From contig NZ_CP029487.1 of assembly GCF_002441855.2 (NCBI RefSeq), positions 806,001-870,000 on the forward strand: 64,000 nt of DNA, written 5' to 3'. Positions 17,546 to 25,189 of the stretch are shown here, piece after piece; positions within the stretch are counted from its first letter, which is position 1, and each line of letters begins with the position of its first letter. This DNA comes from Eubacterium maltosivorans. Its GTDB lineage: Bacteria > Bacillota > Clostridia > Eubacteriales > Eubacteriaceae. The position numbers and the translations under genes are program-made. Under the pieces are notes generated by a model, which saw only the letters and a list, made by a program, of their open reading frames with translations, was not told the origin of the DNA and made no database searches.

Positions 17546-18194
17546 TAAAAGGTTAAAAGAACTGCAATTGCCCTGTAGAATTATCAATATAATCCTTATT
17601 GCTATTTTAATTATGATGGTTATTGTTCTTATATCCGAAATTTTTTTCACTATGTATACTTTGATCCTTATTCCTGAAAATCAATTTACTGCCTATCAAA
17701 TTGCCCCTGACAGTAACGCTTTAAAGATTGCTATTGCCTGGGACCGGCCAATTCCAATGGACGAAATGGGATTTGCAGAGATGTTGCGTTTACTTGACAC
17801 AAAGCTTTACAGTCCTCATTTTATGCCTCAAAATCCAAAAGCTGTTTTTCAATTTGAGGCATGGTACCACATGATTATTCTTGGTTTGACTGTTTTCCTC
17901 ACTACCCTGCTGTGGTCCATTTTTCACCGAATATGTAATGATGTTTCACCTTTCAGCAATAAAACCTTTGTACAGCTGGTTATCGTTGGCAGCGGCACTG
18001 TATTGGCAGCGTTTGTCCCAAGGATCATAAAAGTAAATTTAGCTTCCTCATTGTTGGGCGCACGTTTCTTTCTTTTTGGTTTGGATGATGGTTTCCGTAT
18101 CATTTTAATTGCCGCCGGTTTTCTGGTGCTTGCCATTGCCTACATCTTTCGCTATGGTACTTACCTCCAGCAGGAATCCGATGAAACTTTATAG
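17538..18194 (+). CDS. DUF2975 membrane protein, second copy
   Basis: This 218-residue protein has the same four-helix layout as its upstream neighbour, though the sequences have diverged widely, so the pair is likely an old duplication or a hetero-oligomer. The stretch before helix 3 (FHRICNDVSPFSNKTF) matches the usual DUF2975 intracellular loop. It overlaps the previous gene and is nine bases from the XRE regulator gene. No enzymatic motif is visible. Confidence 0.8.
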   Translation: MIDKRLKELQLPCRIINIILIAILIMMVIVLISEIFFTMYTLILIPENQFTAYQIAPDSNALKIAIAWDRPIPMDEMGFAEMLRLLDTKLYSPHFMPQNPKAVFQFEAWYHMIILGLTVFLTTLLWSIFHRICNDVSPFSNKTFVQLVIVGSGTVLAAFVPRIIKVNLASSLLGARFFLFGLDDGFRIILIAAGFLVLAIAYIFRYGTYLQQESDETL

Positions 18195-18203
18195 GAGGGC
18201 GTT

Positions 18204-18428
18204 ATGGCTATTATTTTAAGACTGGACCGTGTGATGGCAGACCGAAAAATATCCCTCAATGAGCTGGCAAAGCAGGTTGGCATTTCCAATGTCAACCTGT
18301 CCAATTTAAAGACCGGCAAGGTGAAGGCCATTCGATTTTCGACCCTCAACGCAATCTGCGATGTCCTTGACTGCCAGCCCGGTGATATTTTGGAATACGT
18401 TCGCGATGAAAAAGAAGACAAAATATAA
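18204..18428 (+). CDS. Small XRE-family helix-turn-helix regulator
   Basis: The 74-residue protein is almost entirely one Cro/C1-type helix-turn-helix domain: LDRVMADRKISLNELAKQVG is followed by the recognition helix ISNVNLSNLKTGK. The C-terminal DVLDCQPGDILEYV is typical of the YozG-like group that follows DUF2975 genes. It probably represses its own operon from the inverted repeat at the -35 element (16838-16854). GGAGG precedes the ATG. Confidence 0.88.
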   Translation: MAIILRLDRVMADRKISLNELAKQVGISNVNLSNLKTGKVKAIRFSTLNAICDVLDCQPGDILEYVRDEKEDKI

Positions 18429-18473
18429 AAAACCGCACGGACACCGCAAACAGCAGTGTCCATGCGGTTTTTA
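18428..18473 (+). terminator. Terminator after the DUF2975/XRE operon
   Basis: AAAACCGCACGGACAC pairs with GTGTCCATGCGGTTTT (one mismatch), followed by TTATTTAAT. It may also serve the convergent small membrane protein gene. Confidence 0.85.
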
Positions 18474-18504
18474 TTTAATCGAGAATAATACCATTATTTA
18501 TCTT

Positions 18505-18783
18505 TTAAATCAGAAATTCTCTGAAATAGTTTTTAAAGGAACAATGTTCTCCAATCCATTTTTCAAACTTTTTAAAAATATAATGTGTTATAAGAAAATC
18601 TGCTGTCAGCATAAAAAGAAGCACAAATAAATTCCACACTGGTAAGTCTGGAAAATAAATAATCGCCAGGACTTCATTAAATAACATCAGTATATTCCAA
18701 AAAACCAACAGCCAAAGCACCCATATCGCGCCGCGGTACAAAAAATACAGCACCTGTTTTTTTAAATATCGTTTATCCTTCAT
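18505..18783 (-). CDS. Small membrane protein, last gene of the mini-domain/MobB-like run
   Basis: The 92-residue protein has two hydrophobic segments (about residues 8-38 and 45-68) and basic flanks; the family is not recognised. I chose the ATG at 18783, with AGAGG six bases upstream. A TTG at 18801 would add six residues. The start lies two bases from the stop of the kinase-fold gene, so it is translationally coupled to it. Its presence suggests the upstream products act at, or deliver something to, the membrane. Confidence 0.6.
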   Translation of the reverse strand: MKDKRYLKKQVLYFLYRGAIWVLWLLVFWNILMLFNEVLAIIYFPDLPVWNLFVLLFMLTADFLITHYIFKKFEKWIGEHCSFKNYFREFLI

Positions 18784-18784
18784 T

Positions 18785-19459
18785 TCAAACCTCTTTTTCA
18801 AAGCTGCTTAACCAGCTTTCTACAATACGGGTATCAAAGCATTTTCGCCGCTTCTTCATCCTCTTAAAAGCAATATGTATTTCTTCTAGAACTTTGTTTT
18901 TATCCAATAGGATTTTTTCTGAAAAAACATTGAACATAATGGCGGCGCTCCTTGTCCTTTGAGTGGTAAAAGCTGGGCTGTACGCCGCGTAATAAGCCAG
19001 CATAGCGCCCATATCCATCTCTTTTTGACCGGTGGGCAGGGCCTCAAAATCAATGCCGATCACACCTGAAACACCGACGATAAAATTTCTGAAATTGACA
19101 TCTCCTCGGATGTGACCGGGCACTGCCTGATAAAACCGATCAAACCAGTCTGCCAGTTCTGTGCACAAATTGTTCAGACTCTCCGCACTGTTTTTGTGCT
19201 CGAGTGCAAGCACGCGGTCAAGCAGTAAAGGCCCGGGACAGTACTGCAGATACAGTACATTTTCCCGTAGCTCGAGAACTTCCGGCACCGCTACACCTCT
19301 TTTATAAAGAAGCATGAGAATACTCCATTCGTGGTGCGCGGCTTCAGCGTCGCTGAAAACTTTTTTAATCCGCCCTTTTTCCAGACTTACGATATTCCTC
19401 CGGCTTTCGAAGGTTCTACTTTCTTCCAATGCTGATTTCAATGGTGGCCCCTTCCTCAT
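18785..19459 (-). CDS. Protein-kinase-fold (aminoglycoside-phosphotransferase-like) protein
   Basis: The 224-residue protein shows the small-molecule-kinase core. HIRGDVNFRNF corresponds to the catalytic HGDxxxxN loop and VIGIDFEALPTG to the metal-binding DFE-type segment. RRNIVSLEKGRIKKVF may be the shortened N-lobe with the ATP-binding Lys. The substrate is unknown. The ATG at 19459 lies 44 bases inside the upstream MobB-like gene; a TTG at about 19428 would reduce the overlap. Tight coupling to a MobB-like GTPase gene is unusual and suggests a shared pathway. Confidence 0.7.
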   Translation of the reverse strand: MRKGPPLKSALEESRTFESRRNIVSLEKGRIKKVFSDAEAAHHEWSILMLLYKRGVAVPEVLELRENVLYLQYCPGPLLLDRVLALEHKNSAESLNNLCTELADWFDRFYQAVPGHIRGDVNFRNFIVGVSGVIGIDFEALPTGQKEMDMGAMLAYYAAYSPAFTTQRTRSAAIMFNVFSEKILLDKNKVLEEIHIAFKRMKKRRKCFDTRIVESWLSSFEKEV

Positions 19460-20168
19460 AGCCCTTCAGCTCTCCCACAATACCAGTCACTGCGCTCCTG
19501 ATAATGTCCTGGACAAAGGGAACCATCTCGAGGGGCTGTCCGTTAATCTTTACATCCACCTCAGGCCGAGTCCGCACTATACAGTCTTTTTCTCTGGCTT
19601 CACCCTTTAAAATTGCGGGTCCAAGCCCATCGCAGCCATAGCCACAGGCATCACAGCAGTTTTTATCAAAATCCGGAAGAATATGATAGGTTTTTAACTC
19701 AATCAGATCAACCAGGGCTTCCGTCTGAGTTCTGGCGTCAAAGACAGGACGGCCTCTGTAGGTGTCTAACGTTCTGGCAATGCGCCCTGCACAACAGATA
19801 ACATAATCACTCCACCGCTCATCAAGCTCCGGCGCCTCGTGTGCCGTCAGGATCATTGGCACCCGGGCATCGGCAACGCCCTCGAGCACCACATAATCAA
19901 AATTATAAAAGGCCAGAATATCCTGAACCGGCAGCTTTTCCTGAAACAAAATATCCGTTTCATATTTTCCCCTGGCGGTCACCAGCTGGGAACCTGCTTT
20001 TCTGTGGCGGTCAGTATTGCTGCCCTCTGTATCCATTTTAAACTGATCATAATGGATTTCTTTCACAGAGCCCACACTGTAGCCGCGCCGCCTCAATTCT
20101 TTTATAATATGCTCGGCAGTCGTTGTCTTGCCGCTGTCCGAAATACCACAGATTGATATTACTTTCAT
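19416..20168 (-). CDS. MobB-like P-loop GTPase with C-terminal Cys-rich domain
   Basis: The N-terminal domain (about residues 1-160) is like MobB, the GTPase that assists attachment of GMP to molybdopterin; the P-loop is GISDSGKTTT with K14. The C-terminal third contains CCDACGYGC, a likely Fe-S or metal site, and a final domain of about 45 residues. Canonical MobB lacks this extension. I chose the ATG at 20168, with GAGAGG ahead, over a TTG at 20183. It probably handles Mo/W cofactor or a related nucleotide, but neighbours suggest a role other than standard bis-MGD synthesis. Confidence 0.75.
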   Translation of the reverse strand: MKVISICGISDSGKTTTAEHIIKELRRRGYSVGSVKEIHYDQFKMDTEGSNTDRHRKAGSQLVTARGKYETDILFQEKLPVQDILAFYNFDYVVLEGVADARVPMILTAHEAPELDERWSDYVICCAGRIARTLDTYRGRPVFDARTQTEALVDLIELKTYHILPDFDKNCCDACGYGCDGLGPAILKGEAREKDCIVRTRPEVDVKINGQPLEMVPFVQDIIRSAVTGIVGELKGYEEGATIEISIGRK

Positions 20169-20183
20169 CTTTGTTCCTCTCAA

Positions 20184-20549
20184 TCATTCCCGGATATCCA
20201 CTTCATCAAGGTAGCGGCACCAGCGCTGGCTGGTGGCATCCCTTAGCATCAGCATCATGCAGTAAGGCTTTCCCGCCTCCAGTGTCAAGGCCTCTCCAGC
20301 CTCGCTTACCGCGATAAAGCACTGTTCCGTATCCATTGCCTCTTCCCCGGTGAGGGCAATGCTGAATCCGTCTGAGGCTTTGAAAACACAGATACTTTCC
20401 TGTGAAAGGGAGTGGCCTGTGTACTCTGCGAGCCTTTTAAATGAAACGCCTGTATACTTCCGGTTTTCCGGGGCCTGCCGGCTCTTTTTAAAACTCGCGC
20501 AAACCGTTGTCAGGCCTGCACCGCTTACATCTTCTGTCTTTATCTTCAT
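20184..20549 (-). CDS. Stand-alone sulfite-oxidase-like (molybdopterin-binding fold) mini-domain
   Basis: The 121-residue protein resembles the small SUOX-like domain: LAEYTGHSLSQESICVFKASDGF, then TGEEAMDTEQCFIAV and a final strand RWCRYLDEVDI. In full enzymes this fold binds molybdopterin. Here it is short, and the cofactor-binding Cys of sulfite oxidase cannot be confirmed. There is no signal peptide. The ATG overlaps the stop of the upstream phosphatase-superfamily gene (ATGA), and that protein starts with the same kind of mini-domain, so the two probably work together. Family assignment is by eye. Confidence 0.6.
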   Translation of the reverse strand: MKIKTEDVSGAGLTTVCASFKKSRQAPENRKYTGVSFKRLAEYTGHSLSQESICVFKASDGFSIALTGEEAMDTEQCFIAVSEAGEALTLEAGKPYCMMLMLRDATSQRWCRYLDEVDIRE

Positions 20550-22453
20550 TCTGAATGGTCCTTTTTAATGTAAATATAGGGCACCAGCATATCCTCCGCG
20601 CAGAATACGCCGTGGCTTCCCCTGCTGTCAAAGTCTTTCTCCTCATGAAGCCCGTGGTCAGCGGTAACGATGATGCTACCAGCCCACTCCTCTGCCAACC
20701 GGCTTACCATGGCATCATTTTTTAATACCCGTTCCATGGTCTCGCTGGCATATGGGCCGTAGGTGGTCGCGTCATCGTCGATCCCGTGAAAATGGATAAA
20801 AAGAAGGTCTGGCCATTTTTTCACTGCCCTGAGCGCAGACTCAAAAACAGCTTTATCCGTTGTAGAGTCTCCCCGGCTGGGGTTGAGCACCGGTTCCTCC
20901 GAGGTGTTGATAAGCTTGATATAGCCTTCGATATAGGCGCATTCCTTCCCCATGGCCATACATCGTTCAAAGAGATCGGGCATTAATAACGTGCGGCCCT
21001 TTCGGTTATGAATACCGTTGACATCTGGTGTTGTCCCGGTGAGCATGGCAGCCAGACCGGAGTGGGATACCGGCCGGAACACTGTCATCGCACGCTGCAT
21101 GGGCTGTGCTGACAGAAAGGGGAGTTTACCTAAGGACAGAGCCTTTCTGTAAATATTCAGTCCAAAGCCATCCAGCTCAATAATCATAATTTTTTCATCA
21201 TTTTTCAGACATTCAAGGGCATCCCAGGCTGTATTCATAATAGTGGTTTCGGGTTCAGTGATAAAAAGGCCGGCCATCTCAAAAGGGTTTCCATCCAGCC
21301 GCCGGCCAAAAATCGTATTTCCCCGAAGCTCAATGGGGTTACTGCCGATATTAAACATGCCTCCATCCTTCCCAACTGCAAGGCTCCGGGTTGTCTGCCC
21401 GCTAACAGCGCTGTCTGTCAAAGTTGTCCCCGGCACAATCGCGCAGAGCTTTCCCTCTTCGTCCCACTGCGGATAAAACCGAAGGGTACCTGCCTTCTGA
21501 TACAGGCCCCCTGGTGTATAAAGATCTGAGGCTTCGCCATCGATAACGCCAAGAGGCTCGATCTGAGAGACTGGCTCCAGACGCATAACCAGCTTGTTGC
21601 CGGACGGGCTTGCTGAATTGTCTGAAAGCTTTGGCAGCGCCCTGCAGGACTCCAGCTTAAGGATATTTTTAAATGTTTTCCCGTTTATTTCACACGACGC
21701 CGTTCCATTTGTTTCCTGATAAAAACGCGCTCCAAGCGCATCCTGACGATCGATTTCAACCCGGGTGCCATCTGTGCCCATAAGTTTTAAGCGGTCTGCT
21801 GCTGGCAGTATGTCTTCCAGAAAAGCTCTGCCCAGAAGCTCTTTGCGCTCGCTTTTTTCAAAAGCCATCTTCAGGCTGACAGACGCTGTCTTTCCAACGT
21901 ACAGGGTCTGTATTCCCTTCATCCGCATACCTGCTGGCAAATCGGGGGCTGTAAACTGTATGGCGTTTTTACCCGTCAGCTTTAAGAATCCTTTGCTGAA
22001 GACTGAATACTGCTCCCGTTTGACCAGCCCATCGACCATTTCTGCCTTGATAAACTCCGGCTTCTCCTCAAAATAACCATCGAGGAAATCAGCGGCCTTA
22101 ATGGCTTCAGCATCTTCTCCATAAGCTATATAGGGTTCTTTTTTCATACCCTGCACTGCCGTATCAAAGAACAACACCGACTCCACAGGTACTGCCTCCG
22201 CCCTGGGCAGCAGGGTCAGGCTTACCACATCACGTACACAGTACATGGCTCTTTCCCTGCGGACATACACCCGCAGGGATAACCGTCTGTCATCAGCCTC
22301 AAAGACCAGCACCACATCCTTCTGCCAAAGCATATCTTCTGAAATTTCAACGGCATAGCCATCTGAGGCGCGGGCAACTGCACTTCCAAAATCCGATGGC
22401 TCCAGATCGAAATGTTTCAAAACTGCGTTCAGGGTTGTTTTCTTCAGCTTCAC
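20546..22453 (-). CDS. Fusion of SUOX-like mini-domains with an alkaline-phosphatase-superfamily domain
   Basis: The 635-residue protein starts with a SUOX-like mini-domain (residues 5-85, core RASDGYAVEIS). A second similar segment lies at about 205-270 (LKLMGTDGTRVEID). A beta-rich linker follows, then an alkaline-phosphatase-superfamily domain from about 420 to the end. There D428 in MIIELDGFG, the SHSGLAAMLTG nucleophile loop, HFHGIDDDATTYG, D599-H600 in TADHG and a later GSHG supply the metal and nucleophile set. It should hydrolyse or transfer a phosphate ester, pyrophosphate or similar. GTG start with AAGGAG eight bases upstream. I know of no described protein with this architecture. 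Confidence 0.75.
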   Translation of the reverse strand: MKLKKTTLNAVLKHFDLEPSDFGSAVARASDGYAVEISEDMLWQKDVVLVFEADDRRLSLRVYVRRERAMYCVRDVVSLTLLPRAEAVPVESVLFFDTAVQGMKKEPYIAYGEDAEAIKAADFLDGYFEEKPEFIKAEMVDGLVKREQYSVFSKGFLKLTGKNAIQFTAPDLPAGMRMKGIQTLYVGKTASVSLKMAFEKSERKELLGRAFLEDILPAADRLKLMGTDGTRVEIDRQDALGARFYQETNGTASCEINGKTFKNILKLESCRALPKLSDNSASPSGNKLVMRLEPVSQIEPLGVIDGEASDLYTPGGLYQKAGTLRFYPQWDEEGKLCAIVPGTTLTDSAVSGQTTRSLAVGKDGGMFNIGSNPIELRGNTIFGRRLDGNPFEMAGLFITEPETTIMNTAWDALECLKNDEKIMIIELDGFGLNIYRKALSLGKLPFLSAQPMQRAMTVFRPVSHSGLAAMLTGTTPDVNGIHNRKGRTLLMPDLFERCMAMGKECAYIEGYIKLINTSEEPVLNPSRGDSTTDKAVFESALRAVKKWPDLLFIHFHGIDDDATTYGPYASETMERVLKNDAMVSRLAEEWAGSIIVTADHGLHEEKDFDSRGSHGVFCAEDMLVPYIYIKKDHSE

Positions 22454-22468
22454 TGGTCCTTCTCCTTT

Positions 22469-23347
22469 TTAATATACCAGCACTTCATGGCCTGTTTCGG
22501 TCACTGCAACAGTAACCTCCCACTGTGCCGAGGGCTTCCCGTCATCGGTATAAATGGTCCAGCCATTTTCATCGTCCTGGTATATTTCATCAGTTCCCAT
22601 ATTAACCATGGGTTCAATGGTGAAAACCATACCGGGGACAAGCAGCATCTCTGTGCCAGGTCTGGTTACAAAGCTGACAAAGGGCTCTTCATGAAAATCC
22701 AGCCCGATGCCATGCCCGCCGATTTCCTGAACCACGGTATAACCATTCTTAAGCGCGTGCTCGTGTACCGCGTTGCCCACATCTCCCATAAAATTCCAAG
22801 GCTTTACCTGCTCCAGGCCTTTTTTAACACACTCTCTGGTCACCTCTACCAGCTTTTTCTTTTCGGGGCTTACTGCTCCAATGCAAAACATACGGGAGGA
22901 GTCTGAGTAATAGCCCTTATACTCGGTGGACACATCCACATTGATGATATCCCCGTCCCGCAGAACAATGTGCTCTGACGGAATACCGTGGCAAACCTCC
23001 TCGTTAATGGATGTGCAGACACTCTTCGGAAAGCCCTCAAAGCCTAAAGGGGCAGGCCTCCCGCCCATTTTCACAGTCGTATCATAAACGATTTTATCAA
23101 TTTCCTCGGTGGTCATGCCTTCTTTAATCTGGCTGGCCACTTCGTCCAGAACAGCGATATTAATCTTCCCGCTGACCCGGATACCTTCGATCTGCTCCGG
23201 TGTCTTGAGCATACTTCGCTTTGGCACCATATGTCCCTTAAGCGCGAAGCCCGCGATCTTTTCATCCATTTCCTCGTGACACTTTTTATATTTCTTACCG
23301 CTGCCACACCAGCAGGGATCATTTCGTCCGATTTTAATTTCCTGCAT
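22469..23347 (-). CDS. map: Methionine aminopeptidase type I with N-terminal SEC-C zinc motif
   Basis: This enzyme removes the initiator methionine from new proteins. The catalytic domain has the expected metal ligands: NVDVSTEYKGYYSDSS, GGHGIGLDFHEEP, FTIEPMV and WEVTVAVTE. Residues 1-27 form a SEC-C motif (CWCGSGKKYKKCH) that binds zinc and is found on a subset of bacterial MAPs, possibly for ribosome or chaperone contact. Start ATG has AGGAGG. It ends 15 bases ahead of the fusion gene, so the downstream run may be co-transcribed with this housekeeping gene. Confidence 0.95.
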   Translation of the reverse strand: MQEIKIGRNDPCWCGSGKKYKKCHEEMDEKIAGFALKGHMVPKRSMLKTPEQIEGIRVSGKINIAVLDEVASQIKEGMTTEEIDKIVYDTTVKMGGRPAPLGFEGFPKSVCTSINEEVCHGIPSEHIVLRDGDIINVDVSTEYKGYYSDSSRMFCIGAVSPEKKKLVEVTRECVKKGLEQVKPWNFMGDVGNAVHEHALKNGYTVVQEIGGHGIGLDFHEEPFVSFVTRPGTEMLLVPGMVFTIEPMVNMGTDEIYQDDENGWTIYTDDGKPSAQWEVTVAVTETGHEVLVY

Positions 23348-23412
23348 ATATGCCTCCTGTTTCTGTCATTTCTATATTATTATACCATATCTAAAAACAC
23401 TTCATGGCTTTT

Positions 23413-23985
23413 TTACTGTTTCTTTTTCTCCTCAGCCGCCTCACGGTGCATTTGAAAAAACACACGTCCGTACATAATAAAGGACAGCAGCAGGAAAAAA
23501 CCTGTAACGCCCATAAGCACATTCGCCCATACTGTACTGATTTCCGGAAACGCGATGAGAATAAAGGTGAGCACATAGAACACCGCCGTAGATACCTTGC
23601 CATACCACATAGCGCCGCCCAGCTTCTTACCCTTGCGCATAAGGACAAGATCATTGACCAGCATAAAAAGTTCTTTGATCACAAATAGAATAACCACAAA
23701 AATCATGCTCTGGTAGCGGAACATCAAGCTGAAAACAATGGCCGCCTGGGTGAGCTTATCCGCCACCGGGTCCAGCGCCTTGCCAAGCTCTGTGATCATA
23801 TTAAACCGCCTTGCGATCTGACCATCCGCAAAATCTGTCAACCCAGAAATCAGGATGATAAGCGCCGCCAGATAATAATCCCGGGTCGTTTGGGCATTGA
23901 TGTAAATCCCAATGAACATTGGGATCAATAAAATGCGTACATAGGATAAAATGTTGGGAATGCTGAAAATTTCTTTTGCTTTCAT
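23413..23985 (-). CDS. pgsA: CDP-diacylglycerol--glycerol-3-phosphate 3-phosphatidyltransferase
   Basis: This membrane enzyme makes phosphatidylglycerol phosphate, the precursor of phosphatidylglycerol and cardiolipin. The CDP-alcohol phosphotransferase signature DG-x2-AR-x8-G-x3-D-x3-D is present as DFADGQIARRF followed by ELGKALDPVADK. The N-terminus IPNILSYVRILLIPMF is the family's first helix. The 190 residues with about five hydrophobic helices are normal length. map follows 65 bases downstream. Confidence 0.93.
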   Translation of the reverse strand: MKAKEIFSIPNILSYVRILLIPMFIGIYINAQTTRDYYLAALIILISGLTDFADGQIARRFNMITELGKALDPVADKLTQAAIVFSLMFRYQSMIFVVILFVIKELFMLVNDLVLMRKGKKLGGAMWYGKVSTAVFYVLTFILIAFPEISTVWANVLMGVTGFFLLLSFIMYGRVFFQMHREAAEEKKKQ

Positions 23986-24014
23986 TTCTTACCTTATTGT
24001 TTATATTTAGGATG

Positions 24015-25094
24015 TTAAGGGTTCCTATAGCCCTGGCTGCTTTCATCTTCCGCACAGTGTTTTTCCATCCTTTTACACAGGCCAAGCTCTGCTCCCATGA
24101 GAAGTAAAAGCAGACCAAAGGAAAGCAAAATATTGCCTGCCCCTGCCTTTTTGACTGGCGCGGGGTTCTCCTGGCTGGCTTCTTCCTGCTTTTGGGGTTC
24201 CGTCTGGGCGGGCGGCGCTGTTGGAACCGCGTCCACCTTCACGTCCGTTGACTGCTGAACTTCAATGACGGTTTCACCAGCGTTTTTTTCGGTGTAATCC
24301 GCACCGTTTCCGATGGAATCGGCGCCATCACTGCCTTGGGCCGTTATATTTTCAGCAGTGATATCAAGGCTTCCTGCCAGTCCATAATGTCCACCGCCGA
24401 TACCGGCAGCATTCTTGCCGCCCTGGGCGGTTACTGTGCCGCCGGAAATACGGATCACACCGCCGTCTCCCTTGTAGCCTCCTCCAATACCAGCGCCTTC
24501 CTCACCGCCTGTGGCAGTAATTTTTCCGCTGTCAATGCTGATGTTTCCTCCCGTGCCATACCAGTGTGTAATATTCTGGGCGCCGCCAATGCCGGCTGAG
24601 CCTCTGCCTCCAGTGGATGTCAGACTGCCTGTTCCAGTTATACGGACTTCTCCGGCTTTTCCGCCAAGGTTTTGCGCCTGCAGGCCGGCAAAATAATCCG
24701 CGCTGGTCAGCCGGTTATCTGTTCCATCCATCAGCTCAATGACAACCGAGGCATTTTCCAAAATCGAAAAAGCACACAGATCATTTTTGCTGGTGTCAAT
24801 CTGAAGATTATCAAGCTTGAGATTGACAGGGTTGCCAGTGCCGACACCGTAACGGACGGTGACACCGTACTGGTCGCTGGTTCCGGTGAGCCGGAGACCT
24901 CGGTCATTGGAAAAGGTATAGGTGTTTCCAGCCTGTGTGGCTCTTCCCACCTCTGAAATGGAAATACTGCCGTTTTCAATATTCAGGGAATCTGTGGACT
25001 GTCCTTCCGCCATGGCCATACGTGAGAATAAAACAGGCGACATAAGCAGAAGTATTCCCAAAAGAGACATTGTTTTTTTTACATTTAACTGCAT
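24015..25094 (-). CDS. Secreted, membrane-anchored beta-helix surface protein (carbohydrate-binding-like)
   Basis: A Sec signal peptide (residues 1-29, ending AMA) is followed by about 200 residues of beta-helix-like repeats with Gly-rich turns: SAGIGG, GAGIGGG, AAGIGGG and DSIGNG, each after a TATGG/TAQGG step. Such repeats occur in carbohydrate-binding proteins of clostridia. A Pro/Glu/Gln-rich wall-spanning stretch, one C-terminal membrane helix and a basic tail follow; no LPxTG motif is seen. I chose the start at 25094 because it gives a normal signal peptide; starts at 25118 or 25142 would read through a perfect hairpin. Confidence 0.75.
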   Translation of the reverse strand: MQLNVKKTMSLLGILLLMSPVLFSRMAMAEGQSTDSLNIENGSISISEVGRATQAGNTYTFSNDRGLRLTGTSDQYGVTVRYGVGTGNPVNLKLDNLQIDTSKNDLCAFSILENASVVIELMDGTDNRLTSADYFAGLQAQNLGGKAGEVRITGTGSLTSTGGRGSAGIGGAQNITHWYGTGGNISIDSGKITATGGEEGAGIGGGYKGDGGVIRISGGTVTAQGGKNAAGIGGGHYGLAGSLDITAENITAQGSDGADSIGNGADYTEKNAGETVIEVQQSTDVKVDAVPTAPPAQTEPQKQEEASQENPAPVKKAGAGNILLSFGLLLLLMGAELGLCKRMEKHCAEDESSQGYRNP

Positions 25095-25106
25095 AAGACA
25101 TGCCAC

Positions 25107-25129
25107 GCCCCGGATCATCGGTCCGGGGC
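25107..25129 (-). promoter_or_regulatory. Perfect 8-bp hairpin in the leader of the surface protein gene
   Basis: GCCCCGGA and TCCGGGGC flank a seven-base loop, 13 bases ahead of the chosen ATG. No T-run follows on the minus strand, so it is not an ordinary terminator. It may mask or space the ribosome site, or stabilise the mRNA. Confidence 0.45.
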
Positions 25130-25189
25130 ACCTTTCTTTCAATCATTTTGCCATATTGTAGCACTTTCAGCTTAAATTTAAAAGTAATA

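Noticed and set aside
24336-24599. Plus-strand ORF opposite the surface protein gene
   Set aside because: It mirrors the Gly-rich repeats of the minus-strand gene and has no ribosome site.
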